This document shows positions 8,233 through 17,378 of a stretch of 64,000 nucleotides of DNA, piece by piece. The position numbers were made by a program, and so were the translations under genes. The number at the start of each line of letters is the position of its first letter. The stretch's first letter is position 1. The notes under the pieces are model-generated. The model saw only the letters and a program-made list of their open reading frames with translations, was not told where the DNA came from and made no database searches. Origin of the DNA: Winogradskyella psychrotolerans (lineage in GTDB: Bacteria; Bacteroidota; Bacteroidia; Flavobacteriales; Flavobacteriaceae); NCBI RefSeq assembly GCF_018860565.1, contig NZ_JAHKPS010000018.1:434001-498000 (forward strand). The letters run 5' to 3'.

Positions 8233-9825
8233 TTAAATATATTGATAAGCTGAAAGTGTTAAAAACTCTTCAAATTCTTCTTGAGTCACTAAACGTTTAA
8301 AAAGTGCAATAGCTTCTGAAAACTTGGTACTTTTAATATGGTCCTCACCTACTTCTGTGATTAATTTTTCAACTTCATCATCAAACAAAGTGTCAAACAG
8401 CTCTTTATTAAAAGTTCTACCGTCTTCCAAAAAGGCTTCATTTTTTAACCATTGCCAAACTTGTGTTCTAGAAATTTCTGCTGTTGCCGCATCTTCCATT
8501 AAATTGTAAAGCGCCACAGCACCATAACCTCTTAACCAAGCTTCGAGATATAGAATACCGACATTAATGTTTTTTCTAATACCTGTTTCCGTAATCGTAC
8601 CTAGTGGTAGTTCTACTAAATCCGCTTCAGTAACCACAACATCTTCGCGTTTATTAAAAATTTGATTTGGCGTTGGCATATATGTATCAAATTCTTTCAT
8701 AGCAACTTCTACTAATGCAGGATGCGCCACCCAAGTACCATCGTGTCCGTTTTTTGCTTCACGTTCTTTATCAATTCGTACTTTTTCTAGTGCTGCTTTA
8801 TTGGCTTCTGGATTATTTTTAATTGGAATTTGTGCCGCCATACCTCCCATAGCATGAATACCTCGCTTATGACAACGTTGAATCACTAAGTTAGAATAAG
8901 CTGCCATAAACGGTGTTACCATTGTAACCTGATCACGGTTTGGCACTATAAATCCATCGTGATTTCTGAATTTCTTAATGTATGAAAAAATATAATCCCA
9001 TCGTCCGCAGTTTAAACCTACAATGTGCTCTTTCAACTCAAAAATAAATTCATCTAATTGAAAACTTGCTGTTATCGTTTCTACAAGCAAAGTAGCTTTA
9101 AATGTTCCGTTTGGAACGCCTAAATAATCTTGAGCGAACTCAAAAACAGCATTCCACCAACGGGCTTCCAAATAGTGTTCTAATTTTGGTAAATAGAAAT
9201 ATGGAGCAGAACTATTAGTTATTAATGCTTTGGTATTGTGAAATACATACAATCCAAAATCAAATAAACTCCCAGACATTTCCTGGCCATTAACTAATAG
9301 ATGACGTTCGTTTAAATGCAATCCTCTAGGTCTTACTATTAGCACCGCCGTTTTATCATTAAGTTTATAGTGTTTTCCTCGCGCTTCGTCAATTAACTCA
9401 ATAGTTCGATCGTTAGCATCTTTTAAGTTTTGCTGTCCCTCTAAAGTATTTTTCCAACTTGGAGCATTGCTATCTTCAAAATCTGCCATAAAGGTTTTTG
9501 CACCGGAATTTAATGCGTTAATAACCATTTTTCGATCCACAGGTCCTGTAATCTCTACTCTACGATCTAATAAATCTTTCGGAATGTCTGACGCTAACCA
9601 ATCGCCTTCTCTAATCGCTTTTGTTTCTACAGGAAAAGAGGGAAACCCACCTTTATCAAACAGAGTTTGCTCTTTTTCTCTCCGCTTTAACAATTCTAAA
9701 CGCGGTGTGTTAAATTTTTCTTGTAATGCTGAAAGAAAACTCAAAGCTTCCTCAGTTAAAAGTTCTGGATAGAAATGAGTTACCTCTGGTACAAATTTCA
9801 TTGTTTGTTGTGTTGTTATTTCCAT
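8233..9825 (-). CDS. aceB: Malate synthase A (glyoxylate shunt)
   Basis: Malate synthase condenses glyoxylate with acetyl-CoA to form malate. At 530 residues it matches the A-type enzyme (about 533 in E. coli). Visible family segments are FMADFEDSNAPSW, LIVRPRGLHLNERH, LVETITASFQ, LNCGRWDYIFSYIK and GGMAAQIPIK, the last two lying around the active site. It is the first gene of the aceB-aceA unit, and its start is 50-110 bases from the repeat array that separates it from the divergent regulator. Together with Acs and the acetate symporter block it completes a pathway from external acetate to malate. Confidence 0.96.
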   Translation of the reverse strand: MEITTQQTMKFVPEVTHFYPELLTEEALSFLSALQEKFNTPRLELLKRREKEQTLFDKGGFPSFPVETKAIREGDWLASDIPKDLLDRRVEITGPVDRKMVINALNSGAKTFMADFEDSNAPSWKNTLEGQQNLKDANDRTIELIDEARGKHYKLNDKTAVLIVRPRGLHLNERHLLVNGQEMSGSLFDFGLYVFHNTKALITNSSAPYFYLPKLEHYLEARWWNAVFEFAQDYLGVPNGTFKATLLVETITASFQLDEFIFELKEHIVGLNCGRWDYIFSYIKKFRNHDGFIVPNRDQVTMVTPFMAAYSNLVIQRCHKRGIHAMGGMAAQIPIKNNPEANKAALEKVRIDKEREAKNGHDGTWVAHPALVEVAMKEFDTYMPTPNQIFNKREDVVVTEADLVELPLGTITETGIRKNINVGILYLEAWLRGYGAVALYNLMEDAATAEISRTQVWQWLKNEAFLEDGRTFNKELFDTLFDDEVEKLITEVGEDHIKSTKFSEAIALFKRLVTQEEFEEFLTLSAYQYI

Positions 9826-9875
9826 ACTGATATATTTTGATGAAACAATGTTACAATCTATTTTTCAAAAAAACA

Positions 9876-9939
9876 AGCGAACGTTCGCTAAATATTTTTA
9901 TTCGCTAAAAAATTATATTCGCAAATAGTAGTATATTTG
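9876..9939. promoter_or_regulatory. Phased TTCGC repeats and palindrome between aceB and its likely regulator
   Basis: A perfect 14-bp palindrome AGCGAACGTTCGCT (9876-9889) is followed by TTCGC half-sites at 9884, 9901 and 9918, spaced exactly 17 bases apart; the first two share TTCGCTAAA. The array ends at TATATTTG (9932-9939), a -7 box for the rightward gene. This looks like a multi-site operator for the adjacent regulator controlling both aceB and itself. Confidence 0.65.
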
Positions 9940-9944
9940 TCACT

Positions 9945-11426
9945 ATGGAACAAGAGTACATTAAATTAATTTTTGGCTTAAAACTGAAGCAAATCCGTAC
10001 AGACAAAGAGCTATCACTATTTGGATTATCTAAATTATCGGGACTTTCAAAATCGTATTTAAACGAGATTGAAAAAGGAAAAAAATATCCTAAGCCAGAT
10101 AAAATTGCCGCTTTATCTGAACATTTAGATGTACCATATGATGAAATGGTATCTTTAAAGCTTGATAAAAACTTAGCTCCTATTGGTGAGATTTTACAAT
10201 CTAAATTACTAAAAGAAATTCCCTTAGAGCTATTCGGAATTCAAGAAAGTACTATGATTGATATTATTTCTAATGCACCTTCAAAGGTTACAGCATTTAT
10301 AAGTACTATCATTGAAATTGCAAAAAATTACAGCTTTAGTAAAGAAAGTTTCTATTTAGCTTCTGTTAGATCTTTTCAGGAAGCCAACAATAACTATTTT
10401 GACCATTTAGAGCAGGCCGTTATTTCATTCTCAAAAACATATCAAGTTGATTTAACACAACCTCTTAATTCTAAAGAACTCGAAGAAATTTTAATCGAAG
10501 AATACGGTTATACAATTAACAAATCTGAATTAGAGTCGCATACAGCACTAGACAATTTACGTTCTATATTTATTCCTAAAACCAAAACATTATTATTAGC
10601 TAAACACATAGATGATGCTCAAAAAACATTTATTTACGCTAAAGAAATCGCCTATAACTATTTAAAAATTAGCGAGCGACTTTATACGTTTTCTTGGATT
10701 AAATTTGAAAATTTTGACCAGGTTCTTAATAATTTCTACGCCTCATATTTTGCTGGTGCTTTAATTATTCCAAGAACACGATTAGTTGCCGATTTAAAAT
10801 TATTATTTTCTAAAAAATCCTTTAAGAACAGAGATTTTGAGCGCATTTTAAACAACTACAATGCCTCTCCAGAATCAATATACCAAAGATTAACCAATAT
10901 TTTACCTAAAGATTTTAACCTTAAAAGCTTATTCTTTTTAAGATTTTCTCACAAAAAAAATAGCGATAATTACATATTAAATAAAGAGCTACACCTCTCT
11001 AAACAGCAATCTCCTCATGCCAATGAGACCAACGAACATTATTGCAGACGATGGGTTTCTCTAAAAGTATTAAAAGACATAAGCAAAACCAATAACACTC
11101 ACGAATTTGACATCCAAATTTCTAATTATCCGAATGAAGGAAAAAGTTATTTAGTCCTATCTTCTGCTACAGCAGACCCTTTTATTTCAGACAGCTACAG
11201 AAGTGTTACAATTGGCATTCAAATTAACAATCAGTACAAAAAAAGAATTGCTTTTTCCAAAAGCAAATCTATACCTTCAGCAGAAGTTGGTGTTACTTGC
11301 GAACGTTGCACTATAAGTAACTGTGAAGTAAGACAAGTAGAACCAATAGTTGTTTTATCAAAACTGAAAGATGAGAAAATTGCACATGTTGTAAATGAAT
11401 TACAAGAAAAGTTTAGCAAATTATAG
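9945..11426 (+). CDS. XRE-family regulator of the RamB/ScfR type
   Basis: The 493-residue protein has an N-terminal helix-turn-helix (about residues 8-65; LSKLSGLSKSYLNEIEKGKKYPK-type core). A long middle region follows, then a C-terminal domain with a cysteine cluster C452-x2-C455-x4-C460, as in DUF2083 proteins such as RamB and ScfR. Those relatives control acetate, propionate and glyoxylate genes in Actinobacteria and Proteobacteria, with an acyl-CoA probably as signal. Divergent placement from aceBA supports the same role here, either activator or repressor. Only five bases separate the -7 box from ATG, so the mRNA may be leaderless. The specific ligand is inferred, not seen. Confidence 0.85.
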   Translation: MEQEYIKLIFGLKLKQIRTDKELSLFGLSKLSGLSKSYLNEIEKGKKYPKPDKIAALSEHLDVPYDEMVSLKLDKNLAPIGEILQSKLLKEIPLELFGIQESTMIDIISNAPSKVTAFISTIIEIAKNYSFSKESFYLASVRSFQEANNNYFDHLEQAVISFSKTYQVDLTQPLNSKELEEILIEEYGYTINKSELESHTALDNLRSIFIPKTKTLLLAKHIDDAQKTFIYAKEIAYNYLKISERLYTFSWIKFENFDQVLNNFYASYFAGALIIPRTRLVADLKLLFSKKSFKNRDFERILNNYNASPESIYQRLTNILPKDFNLKSLFFLRFSHKKNSDNYILNKELHLSKQQSPHANETNEHYCRRWVSLKVLKDISKTNNTHEFDIQISNYPNEGKSYLVLSSATADPFISDSYRSVTIGIQINNQYKKRIAFSKSKSIPSAEVGVTCERCTISNCEVRQVEPIVVLSKLKDEKIAHVVNELQEKFSKL

Positions 11427-11440
11427 AAGCCTATTAAATA

Positions 11441-11481
11441 AAAAAGCACAAACTGCATGATTAATTGCAATTTGTGCTTTT
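11441..11481. terminator. Bidirectional terminator, regulator gene / metalloprotease gene
   Basis: AAAAGCACAAA (11442-11452) pairs with TTTGTGCTTTT (11471-11481); a short inner TGCA pairing narrows the loop. A and T runs flank it on both sides, serving both converging genes. Confidence 0.85.
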
Positions 11482-11505
11482 CCCCACAAGCCAAAGACGC
11501 GTTAA

Positions 11506-14097
11506 CTATTTTATCTCTTTAAGTGCATTATCAATTAATGTACGTAAATGCTGCTTATGAGCTTTACTAGATATATTACCACTTGGTGCAGCCATAGTTC
11601 TAATTTGCTTTAAGTTGTATAACGCCATTGACTTAGCATTATTTGTAAAACGACTACTTTGCTTACCTGTAAGCATATCTATAAGCCTATTAGTATAAGA
11701 TATTTGTAAGTTTTGTCTAAACGAATTTACGTTACCGTAAATATCTGCTTTAAAAATCGCACTATTTAGATCTGACATATATTTAGACAAGGTGTACTTA
11801 TTACCATACAATTCACTATCTGTAATTCTCTGCAAGGTATTAGGATGTAAAATATGACTTAATACATTCTGTTGGTATGTTAATACTTGCTGGTGAATTT
11901 TTGGATCTTCTGGTCCTCTAAAAAAATTATAACCTCGACGCTGCATTGCTAAATAACTATACAAATCATTTGGCGCACTAAAGGCATCTGGTGAAAACGC
12001 ATATTTAGATAAAGCTGTCATTGCTCTTTTTTGATCTTCTAAACTAACGGGCGTATAAGGCTGCGCAGCTCCTTTTTGTCCCACCATTGCTCTATCGACA
12101 TATACACCACCTATAAACCTAGAAATTACATTTGCCGCTACTGCACGTTGACCACTTAATAAATAATAAGCACGTCTTAATTCTTGATAAGACTCACCCG
12201 TTTTAGAAAATTTAGTTTTAACATGATTCATCATACTATCCACCAACTTAATTCTATCTATAGAATACCCAATTTGATCGTTAGACAAATCTCCAATCAT
12301 TACTCTAGGATCGATTGCTTTTCCTGGTGCGCGCATATCATCAGCATCATTACCAAATATTAATTCTGGCTCTGTAGATCTATTAAGTAAAGCTATTTTT
12401 TCTGCTTCAGACTGAAAAGGTGTGTATCCAAATTGAATTGCCCAAACATCATAAGGACCAACAGATGTATCGTAATACTGACCTTGTTTAGCTCTATTAT
12501 TTGTAAGATTAATACCTGCATAATCCATTACAGAACCTGTTAAACATTTACCTTCAATAAATTCCTTATCAGCTAATTCTTCAGGTGAAAACAACTGACT
12601 TGCTTTCATGTTGTGGTTAAGCCCTAAGGTATGCCCAACCTCATGCATAATTAAAGCTAACATAGCTTCCTTTTTCATACGAGCCATTTCTAAATCTGAA
12701 CCTCCTGAAGCCTCAACTACAGCTTGTCCAAACATGGTGTTTTCGTGCATTACATGACCAAAAGAACATAATACTTTATTCTTTTTTAAATAATCTGATG
12801 CATTAAATTCTGCGTCAGCTTTTGCCAAATCAAATAACTGATCATAAAATACTCTATTTGTAAAATGCACATATTCTAACATAATATCTGCACCAATTAT
12901 TTCTCCAGTTTTTGGGTTTACAAAACTTGGTCCATAACCTCCAAATGGTGGATTTGGTGAAGATGTCCAACGCAATACATTATAATTAATATCTCCAGCA
13001 TCCCAATCTGCATCATCTGGCTGTAATTTCACAACCATAGCATTTTTAAATCCCGCTTTTTCAAACGCTTTATTCCATTCTAAAACACCTTGTTTAATTG
13101 TCTCTCTCCACTCTATAGGTGTAGAGTTTTCCATCCACCAAGTAATTGGTTTTACCGGTTCTGAAATCGCAGCATTTGGATCTTTTTTAACCAAATTCCA
13201 TCGGTGTACCAAATCTTTATATGGGGCAGAGTTAGTCGCTGTTTGGTCATTAACCTCAGTGGTAAAATAACCAACTCTAGGATCATCAAAACGAGGAGTA
13301 TAATCATTATCTGGCATAGCAATTAAACTATGAAACACCTTAATGCTTACATTTCTACCATCAGTAACCGCTTGAGATCCTCCATTTAATACTGAAGGGT
13401 TTGAATAAACATATTCTACTTCAAGATTTGTATTATCATCATAGTTTTTAATACTATTAATTTTTGTTTTTGTCTTATCAAGATTACCAAGTGTAAAAGC
13501 CATAGGACTTGAACCTGGGAAACGAGGCGGCTTTATTTGAGCAAAAGTTTCTCTTAAAAACAAACCATCTGCTTTTATTAAGTATAACCCTTCTTTTTTA
13601 TCATAGGCTTCTATCTTTACAGTTGCCATAATGCCTTCACTTGTGTTAGCATCTTTAGATTTAGAAATAGCATTTTCTGGATCGAAATAGAAGGACGTAT
13701 TTTGAGATACAAATTCAATTTTATCATAAAACTTTTTTACTTTAAAAACTTTTGAACCTCCATAAGCTCCTCTAAACCTTCCTGCATCAACAACACCATT
13801 TGAAACTTGATTAAAATGAATATAATCTTTATCCAGATGCTCGTCACTAATTACCATTTGCAAAGCACCCGTAATAGTATCCCTATACATTGTAAAAAGG
13901 CCTTCTATTTTTTTACTTGACTTAGTAAGGTCTTTTATTGACTTTTCTTTTGATTTAGGCTTTGCAGCAGGAACTTCGGTTTTACTTTTTTTGTTTTTCT
14001 TTTTACGCTGGGCTTCTAGATTTTGAGGTGCCATAAAAGCAAACACAACAAATGCTAGAGACAAGAGTCTTAAAACATTTCGTTTTTTGATATTCAT
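11506..14097 (-). CDS. Secreted zinc metalloprotease (DUF4953/DUF5117 type)
   Basis: This 863-residue protein has a signal peptide (about 1-29, ending PQNLEAQ), a Lys/Ser-rich linker with KKKNKKSK, an N-terminal DUF5117-like region and a metzincin-like catalytic domain. The zinc motif HEVGHTLGLNHN gives H485, E486, H489 and H495. Downstream GSVMDYAGIN supplies the Met-turn-like segment. Such proteins are common in Bacteroidota envelopes; substrates are mostly unknown. The gene stands alone, with a bidirectional terminator after it and 187 untranslated bases before the ATG. Family call is firm, role is not known. Confidence 0.87.
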   Translation of the reverse strand: MNIKKRNVLRLLSLAFVVFAFMAPQNLEAQRKKKNKKSKTEVPAAKPKSKEKSIKDLTKSSKKIEGLFTMYRDTITGALQMVISDEHLDKDYIHFNQVSNGVVDAGRFRGAYGGSKVFKVKKFYDKIEFVSQNTSFYFDPENAISKSKDANTSEGIMATVKIEAYDKKEGLYLIKADGLFLRETFAQIKPPRFPGSSPMAFTLGNLDKTKTKINSIKNYDDNTNLEVEYVYSNPSVLNGGSQAVTDGRNVSIKVFHSLIAMPDNDYTPRFDDPRVGYFTTEVNDQTATNSAPYKDLVHRWNLVKKDPNAAISEPVKPITWWMENSTPIEWRETIKQGVLEWNKAFEKAGFKNAMVVKLQPDDADWDAGDINYNVLRWTSSPNPPFGGYGPSFVNPKTGEIIGADIMLEYVHFTNRVFYDQLFDLAKADAEFNASDYLKKNKVLCSFGHVMHENTMFGQAVVEASGGSDLEMARMKKEAMLALIMHEVGHTLGLNHNMKASQLFSPEELADKEFIEGKCLTGSVMDYAGINLTNNRAKQGQYYDTSVGPYDVWAIQFGYTPFQSEAEKIALLNRSTEPELIFGNDADDMRAPGKAIDPRVMIGDLSNDQIGYSIDRIKLVDSMMNHVKTKFSKTGESYQELRRAYYLLSGQRAVAANVISRFIGGVYVDRAMVGQKGAAQPYTPVSLEDQKRAMTALSKYAFSPDAFSAPNDLYSYLAMQRRGYNFFRGPEDPKIHQQVLTYQQNVLSHILHPNTLQRITDSELYGNKYTLSKYMSDLNSAIFKADIYGNVNSFRQNLQISYTNRLIDMLTGKQSSRFTNNAKSMALYNLKQIRTMAAPSGNISSKAHKQHLRTLIDNALKEIK

Positions 14098-14234
14098 AAT
14101 GATTAATTATTTATTAGTATAAATTTGATGACACACAAGATAAGGAATATCTTTCTAATAGTTTTAAAAACCTCAGAACTCTAATTTATAGAGGGTTTAC
14201 TTCGTTTTTATAGCTAATAAAACAAAAAAATACG

Positions 14235-14261
14235 CGCTTTAACTACACAAAGATTAGAGCG
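14235..14261 (-). terminator. Possible terminator after the HAD phosphatase gene
   Basis: Read on the minus strand, CGCTCTAA and TTAAAGCG pair with one mismatch and are followed within a few bases by a seven-T run (14224-14230). It lies 24 bases past the HAD stop. The stem is weak. Confidence 0.45.
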
Positions 14262-14284
14262 TGGACTAAAATATAAGTTCCAAA

Positions 14285-14953
14285 TTATGTTAGCTCAGAA
14301 AAAAAGGAGTGTTGTTTTGAAAATGCTAATGCATCAAAACTAGAAACAACAACATTTGCTAAGGTATAGTCTTGACCAGAAGAGTGTTTACTTTTAAAGC
14401 CTGCACAAAAAATACCTGCAGCATAAGCCGCTTTTATGCCATTTGTTGAATCTTCAATAACCATACATTCTGACTTATCAAAACCTGTATGCGCTGCTGC
14501 TTTTATAAAAATTTCGGGATGTGGTTTTGATTTTTCTAAATCGGCTCCACTGAATTTCCCTATAAAAAACGGATTCAAATTAAAACGATTAAAAATACGT
14601 TCTATATTTGGCATAGAAGCAGACGATGCAACAACTAGCTTTATACCATTGGCATGATAATCTTTTATGCATTCTAAAACCCCTTCTATTAAGGTTAAAT
14701 CTGAATCATTTTCGAATAAATACTTAAAATGTTTTCGTTTGATATTTACTAAATGTTCTGGCTCTTCATTTAAATTAAAATAATCGACTAAACGGTTACA
14801 TATATTAATGGTAGATTGCCCTGTAAAAGACTCGTAAAGCGTATCATCGACTTCAACATTTACATCTTTAAACATTTGATAGTAAGCTTTGCGATGTAAA
14901 GGCTCTGTGTCTACAATAACACCATCCATATCGAATAAAACAGCTTTAAGCAT
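14285..14953 (-). CDS. HAD-superfamily phosphatase, beta-phosphoglucomutase-like
   Basis: At 222 residues this is a subfamily IA HAD hydrolase. Motif I is FDMDGVIVDTEP near the N-terminus with the nucleophilic Asp at position 8, followed by the helical cap. Motif II is VVASSAS, and motif III/IV include GKSKPHPEIF-like KSKPHPEIFIKAA and VIEDSTNGIKAA. The pattern fits beta-phosphoglucomutases and small sugar-phosphate or nucleotide phosphatases of the YcjU/YfbT kind. No maltose phosphorylase or sugar operon is adjacent, so the substrate cannot be named. Confidence 0.87.
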   Translation of the reverse strand: MLKAVLFDMDGVIVDTEPLHRKAYYQMFKDVNVEVDDTLYESFTGQSTINICNRLVDYFNLNEEPEHLVNIKRKHFKYLFENDSDLTLIEGVLECIKDYHANGIKLVVASSASMPNIERIFNRFNLNPFFIGKFSGADLEKSKPHPEIFIKAAAHTGFDKSECMVIEDSTNGIKAAYAAGIFCAGFKSKHSSGQDYTLANVVVSSFDALAFSKQHSFFSELT

Positions 14954-15138
14954 AGGTTTTCTTGTTTTCCGCTAAATTAGAAAAGTATTTTTTAAAACCA
15001 ACTCTTAAACACCAATAAGCAATACCATTTTTTTAAATAAAACCGACAAAACCTAAAGCTTTATAATGAACTAAAATTCCTGTTTGATTATTTCAATTTA
15101 AAAAATGCTTAGTTTTACAATCTTATATTATTTCAATT

Positions 15139-15297
15139 ATGGCGAAAAAAGGAAAAGAAAAAAACACCAATAACAAAGCCAAGCACAGCAAACTTATTGC
15201 TCAAAAAAAGAACAAAATCAAATCTAAATCAGAGGAACGAAAAGCGCGATTAAAAGCGATAGTTGCACTTGCAAAAACAACTAAGAGTACCGAGTGA
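15139..15297 (+). CDS. Tiny highly basic protein, unknown function
   Basis: A 52-residue frame begins ATG at 15139 with MAKKGKEKNTNNKAK and ends LAKTTKSTE before TGA at 15295. Nearly a third of residues are Lys or Arg in the first 40 positions, and the C-terminal third is a predicted amphipathic helix (ARLKAIVALAK). No transmembrane segment or cysteine is present. Size and charge recall small ribosome- or nucleic-acid-associated proteins, but I do not recognise a family. It stands alone between two minus-strand genes on the opposite strand. Confidence 0.6.
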   Translation: MAKKGKEKNTNNKAKHSKLIAQKKNKIKSKSEERKARLKAIVALAKTTKSTE

Positions 15298-15390
15298 TTT
15301 TTTTTTATATTCTAAAAAAACTTCAACACGCTAAATAGCTTTAGCTCAACCATTCCACATATTAGATTTGATTTTGAAATTTAATTCTAT

Positions 15391-17298
15391 TTATTTCACA
15401 TTATCAATAATATGTTGAACAACCTCTGGATTTAAAAGTGTACTTGTATCTCCCAACTGATCAATTTCATTTGCTGCAATTTTTCTTAAAATTCTACGCA
15501 TAATTTTACCAGACCTTGTTTTAGGTAAGCCTTCTGTAAACTGAACTTTATCGAGTTTAGCAATTGGTCCAATTCGATCTGTAATCAGCTGATTAATTTC
15601 CATTCTTAAGTTATCATGGTTTCTGCTTTCTCCAACATCTTTCAACGTAACATAACCATATAAAGCATTACCTTTAATATCATGTGGGAATCCTACAATT
15701 GCAGATTCGGAAACTGCTGGGTGCTCATTAATGGCATCTTCTATTGGAGCTGTTCCTAAATTATGTCCAGAAACGATAATTACATCATCTACACGACCAG
15801 TAATTCTGTAATAACCAACCTCATCTCTTAGCGCACCATCACCTGTAAAATATTTATTATCGTAGGCAGAAAAATACGTATCCTTATAGCGTTGATGATT
15901 TCCCCATATTGTTCTTGCCATTGCAGGCCATGGAAATTTAATACACAAACGACCTTCAACTTGGTTGCCTTTTATTTCTTCACCATTTTCGTCCATTAAC
16001 GCTGGTTGAATACCTATAAATGGTAAGGTTGCATAAGTTGGTTTTGTTGGTGTAGAAAACGGAATTGGTGTAATCATAATACCTCCTGTTTCAGTTTGCC
16101 ACCACGTATCTACAATTGGGCTTTTCTTTTTTCCAACGTTTTCATTATACCAATGCCAAGCTTCTTCATTTATTGGCTCTCCAACAGATCCTAATACTTT
16201 TAATGATGATAAATCATATTTATCTACAAAATCTGAACCTTGCTTCGCTAAAGCTCTAATAGCCGTTGGTGCTGTATAAAATTGTGAGACTTTATGCTTT
16301 TCAACAATCTCCCAAAAGCGTCCGTAATCTGGGTAACTTGGCACGCCTTCAAACATTACAGAAGTGGCTCCATTTGCTAATGGTCCATAAACAATATAGC
16401 TATGCCCTGTAATCCAACCAATATCTGCAGTACACCAATACACATCATTATCTCTATATTGAAACACATTTTTAAAGGTATAAGCCGTATAAACCATATA
16501 ACCACCAATAGTATGAACCATACCTTTTGGCTTTCCTGTTGAACCAGATGTATATAGAATAAATAAAGGGTCTTCAGCATCCATAACTTCTGCCGCACAA
16601 TCAGCATAAGCTTCTTCTAAAAGTGGTTTTAACCAAAAATCACGACCTTCTTCCATATTAATTTCTGAATGAATACGTTTAGCAACTAAAACAGACTCTA
16701 TACCTGGAGTATCCTTTAAGGCTTCGTCTACAATACCTTTTAAGTCAATAGTTTTAGAACCACGATAAGAACCATCTGAAGTTATAACCATTTTAGCATT
16801 ACAATCATTAATTCGCGACGAAACAGCTGTAGATGAGAAACCTGCAAAAATAACAGAATGTATAGCACCTATTCTTGCACAGGCTAAAACTGAAATTGCT
16901 AATTCCGGAATCATTGGTAAATAAATACAAACAACATCGCCTTTTTTAATTCCTTTATCTTTTAATACGTTGGCAAACTTACAAACCCGCTCATGTAATT
17001 GCCTATATGTAATATGCTCTGTCTCTTCTTCTGGATTATTAGGTTCAAATAAAAGCGCTGTTTTATCTCCTCTGGTATGTAAATGTCTATCTAAACAGTT
17101 TTCTGTAATGTTAAGTTTTGCATCTTCAAACCACTTAAATTCAGCTTTACTAAAATCATAGCTTAAAACGTTAGACCATTTCTTTTTCCATATAAAATGC
17201 TCTTCAGCTATTTCTTCCCAGAATTGTTCTGGATTTCTTACTGATTTTCTATAAACCTGAAAATATTCTTCAAATTGTTTGATGTGATAATTACTCAT
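15391..17298 (-). CDS. acs: Acetyl-CoA synthetase, AMP-forming
   Basis: Acs activates acetate to acetyl-CoA through acetyl-AMP in the cytoplasm. The 635-residue protein has the N-terminal ACAS_N domain (YFQVYRKSVRNPEQFWEEIA), the P-loop-like LYTSGSTGKPKGMVHT, the DTWWQTETGG adenylate motif and the C-terminal LPKTRSGKIMRRILR, whose Lys is the regulatory acylation site in this family. Length is standard (about 650). It is the last gene of the minus-strand block that carries an acetate-type symporter and sensor kinase, and supplies the acetyl-CoA used by aceB. Confidence 0.96.
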   Translation of the reverse strand: MSNYHIKQFEEYFQVYRKSVRNPEQFWEEIAEEHFIWKKKWSNVLSYDFSKAEFKWFEDAKLNITENCLDRHLHTRGDKTALLFEPNNPEEETEHITYRQLHERVCKFANVLKDKGIKKGDVVCIYLPMIPELAISVLACARIGAIHSVIFAGFSSTAVSSRINDCNAKMVITSDGSYRGSKTIDLKGIVDEALKDTPGIESVLVAKRIHSEINMEEGRDFWLKPLLEEAYADCAAEVMDAEDPLFILYTSGSTGKPKGMVHTIGGYMVYTAYTFKNVFQYRDNDVYWCTADIGWITGHSYIVYGPLANGATSVMFEGVPSYPDYGRFWEIVEKHKVSQFYTAPTAIRALAKQGSDFVDKYDLSSLKVLGSVGEPINEEAWHWYNENVGKKKSPIVDTWWQTETGGIMITPIPFSTPTKPTYATLPFIGIQPALMDENGEEIKGNQVEGRLCIKFPWPAMARTIWGNHQRYKDTYFSAYDNKYFTGDGALRDEVGYYRITGRVDDVIIVSGHNLGTAPIEDAINEHPAVSESAIVGFPHDIKGNALYGYVTLKDVGESRNHDNLRMEINQLITDRIGPIAKLDKVQFTEGLPKTRSGKIMRRILRKIAANEIDQLGDTSTLLNPEVVQHIIDNVK

Positions 17299-17320
17299 GT
17301 TTTATTAATTTAGTAGTATT

Positions 17321-17364
17321 AATTAGATTTCAAACCCCTAATAGATTCGCATGAAAATCTAATT
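17321..17364 (-). other. Inverted repeat between prpE-like gene and acs
   Basis: AATTAGATTT (17321-17330) and AAATCTAATT (17355-17364) are perfect 10-base arms around 24 bases, filling about half of the 80-base gap. On the minus strand no U run follows directly, so it may be an operator or stability hairpin rather than a terminator. Confidence 0.45.
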
Positions 17365-17378
17365 TTTATTAGTTTATG

